The position numbers and the translations under genes are program-made. This document shows positions 42,781 through 50,531 of a DNA stretch of 64,000 bases, piece by piece (position 1 is the stretch's first letter; every line of letters starts with the position of its first letter). This DNA comes from Morganella psychrotolerans. GTDB lineage: Bacteria > Pseudomonadota > Gammaproteobacteria > Enterobacterales > Enterobacteriaceae. The stretch lies in the NCBI RefSeq assembly GCF_001676055.1, contig NZ_LZEX01000001.1, positions 641,377 through 705,376 of the forward strand. The letters run 5' to 3'. The notes under the pieces were generated by a model, which saw only the letters and a list, made by a program, of their open reading frames with translations, made no database searches and was not told where the DNA came from.

Positions 42781-43003
42781 AGGTGTGACCAATGACACCA
42801 CAGGAAGCAGAGAACGGACGCCGCACAATATAGCAAGGGAATGCCTGGCTGAATTAGAGAAGCCGGAAAATAAATCAGACGAACGACACACCGAATACTC
42901 GATAAATACACACCTAAATTTGCCACGCTTAATCACCTGCCACACTTTCCACCGAAACGAGTGCTCGGGCATGTTATGCGTGAATTACAGAAGGAGAGAA
43001 AGG

Positions 43004-43192
43004 ATGGATAATATTCGCGATGATTCTTTAATTGACATGAAGTTCATGACGGGTGATGCTGGCTTCACTCCAAAATACTTCTACAGCCAAATAAAGAAAG
43101 GCAACCTGCCTAAACCTATAAAAATAGGCGAACGGTCGCGCTGGAAAATGGGCGACTACCGTAAGTGGAAAAACTCCTTTTCATGTCGTTAA
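43004..43192 (+). CDS. AlpA-like excisionase / regulator
   Basis: A 62-residue protein starting MDNIRDDSLIDMKFMTGDAG, with winged-helix pattern TPKYFYSQIKKGNLPKPIKIGERSRWKMGDYRKW typical of AlpA/Xis proteins. SD AAGGAG is clear, so the long frame from 42785 is not the gene. Position just before the integrase fits an excisionase. Confidence 0.82.
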   Translation: MDNIRDDSLIDMKFMTGDAGFTPKYFYSQIKKGNLPKPIKIGERSRWKMGDYRKWKNSFSCR

Positions 43193-43460
43193 AATCACTT
43201 TGTGGGCACCTTTACGGGCACATCCCTAACATCATCATAAAATTACTAACAATTCCAATATAATGCGAGCGTGTTCGGTGTTTGCAGGGGACACCAGCCA
43301 TACATCTCAAGCCATCCCGCCAAGTCTAATAATTCATTAAAAACAATAGATTAATTCAAACATACGTCTAGTGACATCTCACTCAGTTTACTGGAATCCA
43401 GGCACTAATGCGTATACTATTGCGTATAGGTCTAGGTTCAATGGAAAAACTATACACATT
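43193..43460 (+). promoter_or_regulatory. Integrase upstream region
   Basis: A 268-base gap with direct repeats typical of an integrase control region: GTGGGCACC / GGGCACATCC at 43203-43230 and GCGTATA twice at 43409-43427. No tRNA or other gene. These may be excisionase or arm-type integrase sites. Confidence 0.4.
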
Positions 43461-44636
43461 ATGCTGCTTACAGACATCCAAATCCGCAAAGCAAAGCCCA
43501 AAGATAAAGCGTATACCCTGAATGATGGCAACGGGCTATCCCTGTTAATTGAACCTAACGGATCAAAGGGCTGGCGTTTCCGGTACCGGTTCGCGGGTAA
43601 ACCTAAAATGATCTCTTTAGGTGTGTACGATACTGTGACACTGGCAGGTGCTCGTAAAAAACGGGATGAAGCTAAAACACAGCTGACAGAAAATATCAAT
43701 CCGAGTGATGCACGTAAAGCCGACAAAATAACGCTCAAATTCGCCACCGAGAACACGTTTCAAGCTGTTGCTATGGAATGGCATACATCAAAGTGTGCAG
43801 CTTGGTCAGAGGGTTACGCAGATGAAATTTTGCGTTGCTTTGAAAATGACGTATTCCCGTATATTGGTAATCGCCCTATTGACCAGATTGCGCCATTAGA
43901 GTTATTGGCTGTTCTGCAGAAAATCGAAAAGCGCGGGGCATTAGAGCAAGCCAGCAAGATCCGCAGGCGGTGCGGGGAAGTATACCGTTATGCAGTGATC
44001 ACCGGCAGAGCAAAATATAACCCAGCACCTGATTTATCTGGTGCAATGAATAAACCGGAAGTGAAGCATTTTCCTTTCCTGCGTGAAAATGAAATACCCG
44101 ATTTTGTTAAAGCACTGATTAACTATCAGGGTAGTAAAGTAACAAAATACGCGACACAGTTACTTATGTTGACTGGTGTCAGAACTGTAGAGCTACGCTT
44201 TGCTCAATGGGATGAATTTGATTTTGAAAATGCTCTGTGGGAGATTCCGAAAGAGCGCATGAAGAAACGCCGTCCTCACCTGGTGCCTTTATCACCACAG
44301 GTTATAGCAATCCTGAATGAACTGAAAATAATCACTGGCAATTATCCGTTACTTTTCCCCGGCAGAAATGACGCAAGAAAACCTATCAGTGAAGCAAGTA
44401 TCAACAAGGTGATCGAGAAAATTGGTTATAAAGGACGACTGACCGGGCACGGATTCAGACACATGATGAGCACTATTTTGCATGAAAAAGGCTTTGATAG
44501 TGCATGGATTGAATTACAGCTTGCCCATGTCGATAAAAACTCCATCCGTGGAATTTATAATCATGCTCAACATATTTCCGCCAGAGATAATATGATGAAA
44601 TGGTACGCTAAATATATTAATAACCAGCATCTTTAA
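43461..44636 (+). CDS. int: P4-type tyrosine integrase
   Basis: A 391-residue integrase from ATG 43461 (MLLTDIQIRKAKPKDKAYTL), the conserved P4-type start; the 30 codons upstream are not part of the family. N-terminal arm-binding DUF4102 domain, core-binding domain, then catalytic residues: Arg in LTGVRTVELRFAQWDEF, HGFRHMMSTILH, QLAHVDKNS and Tyr in IYNHAQH. Its last 20 bases overlap the end of the RT gene on the other strand. Confidence 0.92.
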   Translation: MLLTDIQIRKAKPKDKAYTLNDGNGLSLLIEPNGSKGWRFRYRFAGKPKMISLGVYDTVTLAGARKKRDEAKTQLTENINPSDARKADKITLKFATENTFQAVAMEWHTSKCAAWSEGYADEILRCFENDVFPYIGNRPIDQIAPLELLAVLQKIEKRGALEQASKIRRRCGEVYRYAVITGRAKYNPAPDLSGAMNKPEVKHFPFLRENEIPDFVKALINYQGSKVTKYATQLLMLTGVRTVELRFAQWDEFDFENALWEIPKERMKKRRPHLVPLSPQVIAILNELKIITGNYPLLFPGRNDARKPISEASINKVIEKIGYKGRLTGHGFRHMMSTILHEKGFDSAWIELQLAHVDKNSIRGIYNHAQHISARDNMMKWYAKYINNQHL

Positions 44637-45951
44637 TGTCTGTCTCCAAGTCTTTTACTTGATTAGAAATTCTTTTCTTGAAGTGATACTCAATCTCAAT
44701 ATCGGTTAATTTTTTTGTATCTTTTTTAAAGTAATGATTTAAAACTCTTGTCATCTCTTTTATATTATAATTATCAAAGTTTGGGATATATTTAGTTTCA
44801 CGCCTATTATGTTTTATTTGATAGAATGTCCTAACAAAAGATTTTATATTCAACTTAACGCTAAATCTTTTGCATAACTTAGCAACGAAGCTATCTAGTT
44901 GGTGTAATAATATTTCATTTTCAATTTCCGAAAAAAAATACATCCACCCTTTTGATTTATTTTGAAATATACATCCAGTTACCCTCAAATTAATTCGCCA
45001 CTCTAAAAAATTTATATTTTCAAACTTTGAATGTTTATGGCTAGTGAATATTGCTAATAATGATTCTCTTAATTTATCTACTGAACCAGATCTAGCTGAT
45101 ACTACATCATTGAAAAAAGAATATCCAAGATAATTAAATTTATCACACAATAAACTTCCGGAAGTTGATTTGTCTGAATTCCGCTCTCTCTTATGGATTT
45201 TCAAACCTAGTTTATTAAATCTAGAACCTAACTCTTTAGTTATATCTTCAATTACCTCAGCATTGCAAAGTATTAAAATATCATCGACATAACGATAATA
45301 CTTTATGTCACTTACCTTATTAAATTTTTTATCTATATTAGATAGATAAATTGCAGCTAAGATATTAGAAATAGATAACCCTTGTGGTACTCCTCTCATG
45401 GAGTAAACATCAGTTTTTTTTGAATGACTTACAGTAGGAGATTTTATAGCACTGTCAATTAATGAAATTATATTTTTATTTCGTAGTCGCATCCGTAGAG
45501 TACTGATCAGCTTTTCATGCTTAATTGAGGGGTAAAAATTAGTAACATCAAGCTTTATAAAAGAGTCATATTTATTTAATAATATATTTTCTTTAACATC
45601 TTTTATTATATTTTGAGGCAAGTCGAATGTTAAAACATCAGAATATTTATATTTAAGGAAATTACAAAGTGCACGTAACGCTATTTTATCTCTTATTGTA
45701 GGGATGGATATTTCTCTAGGTGCTTTCCCTTGACCTTTACTTATTAATTTTAATTTATATTTACTGAATGTATAGCCAGATGATAATACCTTCCTATTTA
45801 CAATAGCTAATTGTTCATCCAGCATCCTCCACAATACTTTATGATTCATATTATCAATACCAGTTGATGCCGACAGTATAATATGACTGTTATATATCTC
45901 CCTCAAATTATCCAATGAGAAGAAATCACTAAATTCATCAAATAGCTTCAC
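44617..45951 (-). CDS. Defence-associated reverse transcriptase (RT of an RT-SLATT system)
   Basis: A 444-residue RT. GTG start at 45951 with AAGGA eight bases upstream. RT blocks in order: STGIDNMNHK, REISIPTIRDKIALRAL (RT1-2), FIKLDVTNFYPSIKHEKL (RT3, first Asp), RGVPQGLSISNILAAIYLS (RT4), YYRYVDDILIL (RT5, YVDD), LGLKIHKRER (RT6), FNYLGYSF (RT7). A ~170-residue basic helical C-terminal region may bind RNA. No maturase, endonuclease or Cas1 domain, so not a group II intron or CRISPR RT. Composition is about 30% GC. It follows a SLATT gene and a structured RNA, the layout of DRT anti-phage systems. Confidence 0.9.
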   Translation of the reverse strand: MKLFDEFSDFFSLDNLREIYNSHIILSASTGIDNMNHKVLWRMLDEQLAIVNRKVLSSGYTFSKYKLKLISKGQGKAPREISIPTIRDKIALRALCNFLKYKYSDVLTFDLPQNIIKDVKENILLNKYDSFIKLDVTNFYPSIKHEKLISTLRMRLRNKNIISLIDSAIKSPTVSHSKKTDVYSMRGVPQGLSISNILAAIYLSNIDKKFNKVSDIKYYRYVDDILILCNAEVIEDITKELGSRFNKLGLKIHKRERNSDKSTSGSLLCDKFNYLGYSFFNDVVSARSGSVDKLRESLLAIFTSHKHSKFENINFLEWRINLRVTGCIFQNKSKGWMYFFSEIENEILLHQLDSFVAKLCKRFSVKLNIKSFVRTFYQIKHNRRETKYIPNFDNYNIKEMTRVLNHYFKKDTKKLTDIEIEYHFKKRISNQVKDLETDIKDAGY

Positions 45952-46030
45952 ATTAGATTCCTTTTAAAAAAAAACACAACACCGACTGGGAATAAAAAAA
46001 AATAAAGCAAATATAATTACACTACTTGAT

Positions 46031-46519
46031 TTATAAAAAAAAATATCTAATATATTGTTGCCAAGTTGGTATTTTACTTAGCAATGATTTATCTTTAGTT
46101 GAAAAGTATTCTTCAACAACTGCACAACAAAAATCTAAATCTAGGTGGTTTTCAGAGATTGATAATATAGATTTATACTCTGCTTCTAAATTAATTTTAT
46201 TATATTTATTAGTTATTGACTTCGCATATACCACCCCTAACTGTTCATAGCATTCTTTAACAAGTAAGCTTCTTCCTTTAAAATTCATACTACTAATAAA
46301 AATAGTAACAACCATAACTGAAATAGATAAAGCCGTCATAATTGCCGATTCTTTATTTCCGCTCACAGGTTCGACTAAAGAATATATAGAATATCCAGCT
46401 AAAAAAACAGAATACCAAAGAACTAATAACTGTGAATAAAAATTCAAATTTAATAATCTTTTTTCAGTTTTAATTCTTGTTTTTTTTGTCCACCAAATTC
46501 TATTTGCGAAGTTAACCAT
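46031..46519 (-). CDS. SLATT-domain two-helix membrane protein, probable defence effector
   Basis: A 162-residue protein with two TM helices (about residues 30-50 and 58-80: LLVLWYSVFLAGYSIYSLV and SAIMTALSISVMVVTIFIS). A conserved-looking helix follows (LVKECYEQLGVVYAKSI), then an acidic helix LDLDFCCAVVEEYFST. This is the SLATT fold, a membrane effector found with sensor or RT genes in abortive-infection loci. SD AAGGA six bases before ATG. 79 bases separate it from RT. It likely forms or opens a membrane pore on signal from the RT product. Very AT-rich. Confidence 0.82.
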   Translation of the reverse strand: MVNFANRIWWTKKTRIKTEKRLLNLNFYSQLLVLWYSVFLAGYSIYSLVEPVSGNKESAIMTALSISVMVVTIFISSMNFKGRSLLVKECYEQLGVVYAKSITNKYNKINLEAEYKSILSISENHLDLDFCCAVVEEYFSTKDKSLLSKIPTWQQYIRYFFL

Positions 46520-46535
46520 AATTTGTCCTTAAATG

Positions 46536-46659
46536 TGTCGAGGCGTCATACGTAGTAATTAGGATAACGCCTGCATAGCAGACTAGCAAAGCTAGAGGAC
46601 AAGCCTCCCGAGATTAGTTGCACCCATTGCTGGATGATCGCTTCCGATACGCCTCGACA
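46536..46659 (-). ncRNA. Structured non-coding RNA of the RT-SLATT system
   Basis: A 124-nt region is closed by perfect 11-bp arms (TGTCGAGGCGT / ACGCCTCGACA) and lies 16 bases before the SLATT ATG. Read on the minus strand it contains hairpins AUCG-GAAG-CGAU, CAUCC-AGCAAU-GGGUG, GAGG-CUUGU-CCUC, CUAGC-UUU-GCUAG and CUGC-UAU-GCAG. The longest unpaired part is near the 3' arm (46547-46566 complement; UUAUCCUAAUUACUACG). A 17-bp-spaced promoter ends about six bases before the 5' arm. GC is far higher than in the flanking genes, as expected for a folded RNA. It probably serves as RT template and/or scaffold. Confidence 0.8.
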
Positions 46660-46664
46660 TGTAC

Positions 46665-46693
46665 ATAGTACACATATCAAATTGATTAACCAA
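46665..46693 (-). promoter_or_regulatory. Sigma-70 promoter of the ncRNA-SLATT-RT operon
   Basis: On the minus strand -35 TTGGTT (46688-46693), a 17-base spacer and -10 TACTAT (46665-46670). Start predicted at 46658-46659, the first base of the closing stem of the ncRNA. Spacing is ideal and the -10 is a common variant. Confidence 0.72.
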
Positions 46694-46717
46694 TAGGCAC
46701 TTAAGATTAAAAAATTT

Positions 46718-46939
46718 GTGCTACTCAAAATGTTATTTGATACGAAAGAAAACAATTTGTCACGTAAAACGCACTACACCGCACCCGCCTGCGGCTTTTG
46801 GGTCTGGAATTTATTTCAGTTTTCATTTTGTTCAAACCATACCGCCGGAGTGCGTGGCTGCTGGGTTTCCAGCGATTTTTCCAAACTGAAATGTGTGAAA
46901 CGTTTTTCAGTAAATTTCAGTTTCAGTGCGATGGCATGA
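46718..46939 (+). CDS. Possible ash/Icd-like small ORF
   Basis: A 73-codon frame divergent from the ncRNA promoter. HYTAPACGFWVWNLFQFSFC and TAGVRGCWVSS recall the TAPA-type ash/Icd-like small ORFs of P4-like satellites. The start is uncertain and no SD is evident. With the Ogr/Delta-like frame nearby it may be debris of a P4/P2-type element. The remainder of 46940-47132 holds no recognisable feature. Confidence 0.3.
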   Translation: MLLKMLFDTKENNLSRKTHYTAPACGFWVWNLFQFSFCSNHTAGVRGCWVSSDFSKLKCVKRFSVNFSFSAMA

Positions 46940-47132
46940 GCAAGAATGAAAGCTCAACCAATTGAAATTAAATGGTTTTTCTGTTTTACGTGAGATTTTA
47001 CGCCGGGACGGGAACCCGCACAAAATTACAAAAGTCAGTATTCATGCGGGTTTGCGGGAAATGAAAAAATGAAATCACCTGAAAACAATAAATGATATCC
47101 GGCGCATTTTCCGGCATACCGGTGATAGAAAT

Positions 47133-47450
47133 TTATCGGGCATTCTGTCTGTTCAGAACCTTTATACAAAGTCCCCGGTGAGGTAACGGCACATCCAGTT
47201 TGCTCTGACGAATGGTATGTGAATATGTAATTGTCACAACATAGGTGTATCCGCATTCCGGATCATCACAGCTGCAATACAGCTCAGGGATAATTCGCCC
47301 CTCTGTTTCAATTTTACGTATTGTGGATTCTGATGGATATTGCTTACAAGTTAGAGAGACATTCCAACCAATATAAAAAATCCGGAAATAAACATCTATT
47401 TCCGGATAATTACATAATAACAAAAAACGCTTTATTCCCCGAAGTACCAA
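47133..47450 (-). pseudogene. Ogr/Delta-like zinc-finger activator, degenerate
   Basis: The second half of this frame, ESTIRKIETEGRIIPELYCSC then DDPECGYTYVVTITYSHTIR, matches the Ogr/Delta pattern (C-x4-C pair CDDPEC and the following CGYTYV). The family needs an N-terminal CxxC pair, but only one Cys (TCKQYP) is present, and no good start leads into the frame: a nearby ATG stops after three codons. Ogr/Delta activates P2/P4 late genes. Probably a relic of a P2/P4-type element or a divergent copy. Confidence 0.5.
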
Positions 47451-48553
47451 TAACCCTGATTGATAAATTCAGTTAATTCTGCAACAAAGGCCGGATTTTG
47501 TAATGCATCACCTAATTCGTTTATTCCGAATTCGGTAAATTGGCACAGTGCATTTGCGCCCTTAGCATCTGCGGTAACCCAGGCTTCTGTATTAATAAAA
47601 AAACTGTCACCGATACGCATTACGCGCAGGCCGCTAAGACGGGTCAGCGTTTCACCGGCATTCAACGCACTCAATACTTCATCCTGCAGATACTCAGGCT
47701 CGGCAGGTGCAATATCCAATTCGTGGCGGGCGGTGGTTGCAAAACGACCAAACCACTGCTCAAAATCTCCCGGCTGGTTTATCATCTCAATCATCATGGC
47801 GCGCAGGCGATCAATTTCATGTGCTTCCACAATTCCCGCACTGTCACGCACCGTCAGTTCAGGATCACTGTAATGCACGCCACCTAAATCATTTTCCAGC
47901 GCATAATCCGCGAAACTACTCAGCAAATCACGTCCGTTTGGTCCGCGAAAACCGACAGAGTAATTCATCGTGTCTTCAAACGTAAACCCGTCGTGCGGGA
48001 ATCCCGGCGGAATATACAGAATATCACCCGGTGACATTTCGACATCAATGATTGGCTCAAACGGGTCAACATGCAGCAATGCAGGATGCGGACAGAACTG
48101 GCGCATCGGCAGTGCATCGCCCACACGCCAGCGGCGACGCCCCATTCCCTGAATAATAAAAACGTCATAGTTATCAATATGCGGCCCGACACCACCACCC
48201 GGAACCGAATACGAAATCATCAGGTCATCAAGACGCCACTCCGGTAATACCCGAAATGGTTGCACCAATTCAGCAGAAGGCATATGCCAATGGTTGACGG
48301 CCTGTACCAGCAATGACCAACCTGTTTCTCCTAATTCACTATAATCCTCAAAAGGACCATGGCTTGCCTGCCATTTTCCGTCGTTAAGGCTGACAAGCCG
48401 GCTGTCAACTTCAGGCTCCATTGCCAATCCTGCCAGCTCATCTGGTGTGATAGGATCGACAAAGTCAGGAAATGCATTTTTCAATACAACCGGTTTTTTT
48501 TGCCAGTATTTTTCTAAAAACTCAGGCCAGTTAAGATTCAATTTGTTAGCCAT
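47432..48553 (-). CDS. roxA: 50S ribosomal protein L16 3-hydroxylase RoxA (YcfD)
   Basis: A 373-residue JmjC-fold oxygenase. The cupin has the Fe(II) triad HxD...H: GPHIDNYDVFIIQG (~residue 126) and a later His (candidate FPHDGFTFED). MNYSVGFRGPNGRDLL is conserved in the family. A C-terminal dimerisation/winged-helix region follows. It hydroxylates Arg of ribosomal protein L16 using 2-oxoglutarate and O2. First clearly chromosomal gene to the right of the prophage. Confidence 0.93.
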   Translation of the reverse strand: MANKLNLNWPEFLEKYWQKKPVVLKNAFPDFVDPITPDELAGLAMEPEVDSRLVSLNDGKWQASHGPFEDYSELGETGWSLLVQAVNHWHMPSAELVQPFRVLPEWRLDDLMISYSVPGGGVGPHIDNYDVFIIQGMGRRRWRVGDALPMRQFCPHPALLHVDPFEPIIDVEMSPGDILYIPPGFPHDGFTFEDTMNYSVGFRGPNGRDLLSSFADYALENDLGGVHYSDPELTVRDSAGIVEAHEIDRLRAMMIEMINQPGDFEQWFGRFATTARHELDIAPAEPEYLQDEVLSALNAGETLTRLSGLRVMRIGDSFFINTEAWVTADAKGANALCQFTEFGINELGDALQNPAFVAELTEFINQGYWYFGE

Positions 48554-48726
48554 ACAATCACATCGGTATCAATAAGGAAGTTAGCTGAGAATTATAGGAG
48601 TAATAACCTGTAATATTTTTGTTTCGGGTCAAGTGTTGGTAAAATAGATGGATTCCACGCCCTCTTCAGCCCTCACCTTTCACATCCGCTCTATCAGATT
48701 AGGATTCTGTCCATCGGCGGCGGACA

Positions 48727-48918
48727 ATGCTGCTCAGGGCAGATAAGCCCGTTCTTTCCCGGGTTGCTGCACTAATATCCCTTATTATCAAAGATAACGA
48801 TTATGCGCAGTTTCTGCATAACAGGATATATTTCACTGTCAGCTATTTAAATAACAGAGAATGCCAGCGTATTTATAATAAATATATAAAATCACATCCG
48901 CACAGATTGAAAAAATAA
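48727..48918 (+). CDS. Hypothetical small protein
   Basis: A 63-residue basic ORF (MLLRADKPVLSRVAALISLI) followed at once by a bidirectional hairpin. No SD or family recognised. The 170 bases before it include the probable RoxA promoter. Confidence 0.3.
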   Translation: MLLRADKPVLSRVAALISLIIKDNDYAQFLHNRIYFTVSYLNNRECQRIYNKYIKSHPHRLKK

Positions 48919-48944
48919 AACGTCCCGGTAAAGAGACGTTTTAT
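48915..48944. terminator. Bidirectional terminator hairpin
   Basis: AAAACGTC-N10-GACGTTTT, with A-rich and T-rich flanks, lies between convergent ORFs ending at 48918 and 48971, so it can serve both. Confidence 0.7.
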
Positions 48945-48970
48945 AGATATTAATACTTAGTAAGGCCGTA

Positions 48971-49186
48971 TTATCCGACTGAATGCAATTTTACATGAGA
49001 ACCGAGGTATTCCATCTTGCGGTGGCTTTCTGCGGCCTCGTAGCACTCCGGATACAATGCGGCTATCTCTGCCATTAATTGTTCCGGCGTTCTGATTGCT
49101 TCAATTTTTGATGCTAATGCCAGCGCCATATCAAAAGCAACGCGCTCAACAGGATTATGTTTTGGTGAAAAAATTTTACCCGGCAT
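48971..49186 (-). CDS. Hypothetical 71-residue protein
   Basis: Start at 49186 (MPGKIFSPKHNPVERVAFDM), SD GGAG seven bases upstream; the longer frame starting 49285 has no SD. Helical with PEQLMAEIAALYPECYEAAE. It looks like a small chromosomal regulator or structural protein. Family not recognised. Confidence 0.55.
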   Translation of the reverse strand: MPGKIFSPKHNPVERVAFDMALALASKIEAIRTPEQLMAEIAALYPECYEAAESHRKMEYLGSHVKLHSVG

Positions 49187-49439
49187 ATGTCTACTCCATT
49201 TTTCACTGGTAAATAGGGGGAAAGAGATATTTATTAGAATAATATATATGATAGCTACTTGTGAAATGAGTATATCTGAATACACTTTTATGAACAGGTC
49301 AATAATCGTGTATTTTGTAATGAGATATTAAATCCCCGGTTATTTTGTTTCATTTCTTATTCCTTTTTCCTCCTTCTTATTCTGTTTCATACCTGAACAG
49401 TAGCTCTGTCACATTTAGTCATACTTTGCTGACAAAAAA

Positions 49440-49575
49440 CGATAATACATTAAACAAGCTTTAAGAGGCCGGACACTACTACACATCTGACACGGTATAG
49501 TTATCCCATCCAAGTAGAGAGTACCCTGAAGAAATGTTGTGATTATGCCCGCAGGATTGCGGGCTTTTTTTTTTT
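49440..49575 (+). ncRNA. Possible intergenic sRNA ending in an orphan terminator
   Basis: The strong intrinsic terminator at 49547-49575 (GCCCGCA-GGAT-TGCGGGC then eleven T) has no upstream ORF on this strand. A -10-like TAATAC lies near 49444. The ~110-130 bases between could be a small regulatory RNA; the long T-run is typical of Hfq-binding sRNAs. No known family recognised. The rest of the 49290-49670 gap is AT-rich with no gene. Confidence 0.45.
49547..49575 (+). terminator. Strong Rho-independent terminator
   Basis: A 7-bp GC-rich stem with 4-base loop and an 11-T run. It lies 105 bases before the MetQ-like gene, so either ends an sRNA or works as an attenuator. Confidence 0.85.
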
Positions 49576-49679
49576 ATCTTGTCAAGATGAAATTTTTGCA
49601 TGATCCTCCCCGTTGACCTTTTCTCCTTTTTACCGCTATTTACTGATAAATACATTCAGCAAACATAACGGTGATCATA

Positions 49680-50495
49680 ATGAAACAACGACTTTTCAGG
49701 TTTTTTCCCGGCATTATTATTGCGTTGAGCATTTTATTATCCGGCTGTGATAATGACAAAACAGACATGTCGAAAATTAAAGTTGGCGTGATTAACGGCG
49801 CTGAGCAGGATGTGGCCGAAGTTGCGAAAAAGGTGGCAAAAGAACAATACGGACTGGATGTCGAACTTGTCGGCTTCAGTGGTTCGCTGCTGCCGAATGA
49901 CCCGACTGCCAATGGTGATCTTGATGCGAATGTCTTCCAGCACCGTCCGTTTTTAGCTCAGGACAATAATGCCCGTGGTTATAATCTTGTGGCGGTCGCG
50001 AATACATTTGTTTTTCCGATGGCCGGCTATTCAGATAAAATTAAAAATATCAGTGAATTAAAAACCGGAGATACCGTTGCAATGCCAAATGACCCGACAA
50101 ACCTGGGTCGTGCATTATTGTTAATGGAAAAAGAGAAATTAATAAAATTAAAATCCGGCACCGGGTTACTGCCGACCGCACTTGATATCACAGATAACCC
50201 GCTGAAACTGAATATTATGGAGCTGGAAGGCGCACAATTACCACGGGTAATAAAAGATCCAAAAGTTACCGTCGCCATTATCAGTACAACCTATCTTCAG
50301 CAGACCGGGTTATCCCCGGTAAAAGACGGTATTTTTATTGAAGATAAAGAGTCCCCGTACGTCAATATTATTGTGACCCGCGAAGATAATAAAGACGCGG
50401 AAAACGTGCAGAAATTTATTAAATCTTATCAGTCTCCGGAAGTGGCAAAAGCTGCCGAAACATTATTTAACGGCGGAGCTGTGCCGGGTTGGTGA
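49680..50495 (+). CDS. NlpA/MetQ family substrate-binding lipoprotein
   Basis: A 271-residue lipoprotein starting at ATG 49680 (MKQRLFRFFPGIIIALSILL; GTG at 49671 is in frame but lacks an SD). Lipobox LLSGC. The NlpA/MetQ family core is VGVINGAEQDVAEVAKKVAK, DLDANVFQHRPFL, VAMPNDPTNLGRALLLME and VNIIVTREDN. These bind methionine or related compounds for ABC import. Here no ATPase or permease gene is adjacent, so it is an orphan like NlpA. A hairpin terminator follows. Confidence 0.85.
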   Translation: MKQRLFRFFPGIIIALSILLSGCDNDKTDMSKIKVGVINGAEQDVAEVAKKVAKEQYGLDVELVGFSGSLLPNDPTANGDLDANVFQHRPFLAQDNNARGYNLVAVANTFVFPMAGYSDKIKNISELKTGDTVAMPNDPTNLGRALLLMEKEKLIKLKSGTGLLPTALDITDNPLKLNIMELEGAQLPRVIKDPKVTVAIISTTYLQQTGLSPVKDGIFIEDKESPYVNIIVTREDNKDAENVQKFIKSYQSPEVAKAAETLFNGGAVPGW

Positions 50496-50504
50496 TCAAC
50501 AAAT

Positions 50505-50531
50505 CTGTCGTGCCGTAAACCGGCACGACAG
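50505..50531. terminator. Bidirectional terminator between convergent genes
   Basis: A perfect 11-bp stem, CTGTCGTGCCG / CGGCACGACAG, with a five-base loop lies exactly between the MetQ-like stop and the TetR stop. Confidence 0.85.

Noticed and set aside
42785..43003. N-terminal extension of the AlpA-like frame
   Set aside because: A strong SD precedes the ATG at 43004, and the extension does not look like AlpA; the long frame is chance read-through.
43281..43300. Short CAGGGGACACCAGCCA segment resembling a tRNA 3' end (possible attachment core)
   Set aside because: No clover-leaf can be formed upstream and no second copy was seen in the window; not called as att site or tRNA.
46026..46250. 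Forward frame antisense to the SLATT gene
   Set aside because: Shadow of the SLATT reading frame in AT-rich DNA; no SD.
44617..46519. Interpretation of the RT locus as a retron or group II intron
   Set aside because: No msr/msd inverted-repeat arrangement directly upstream of the RT, no maturase or HNH domain, and an intervening membrane-protein gene; a DRT-type system fits better.
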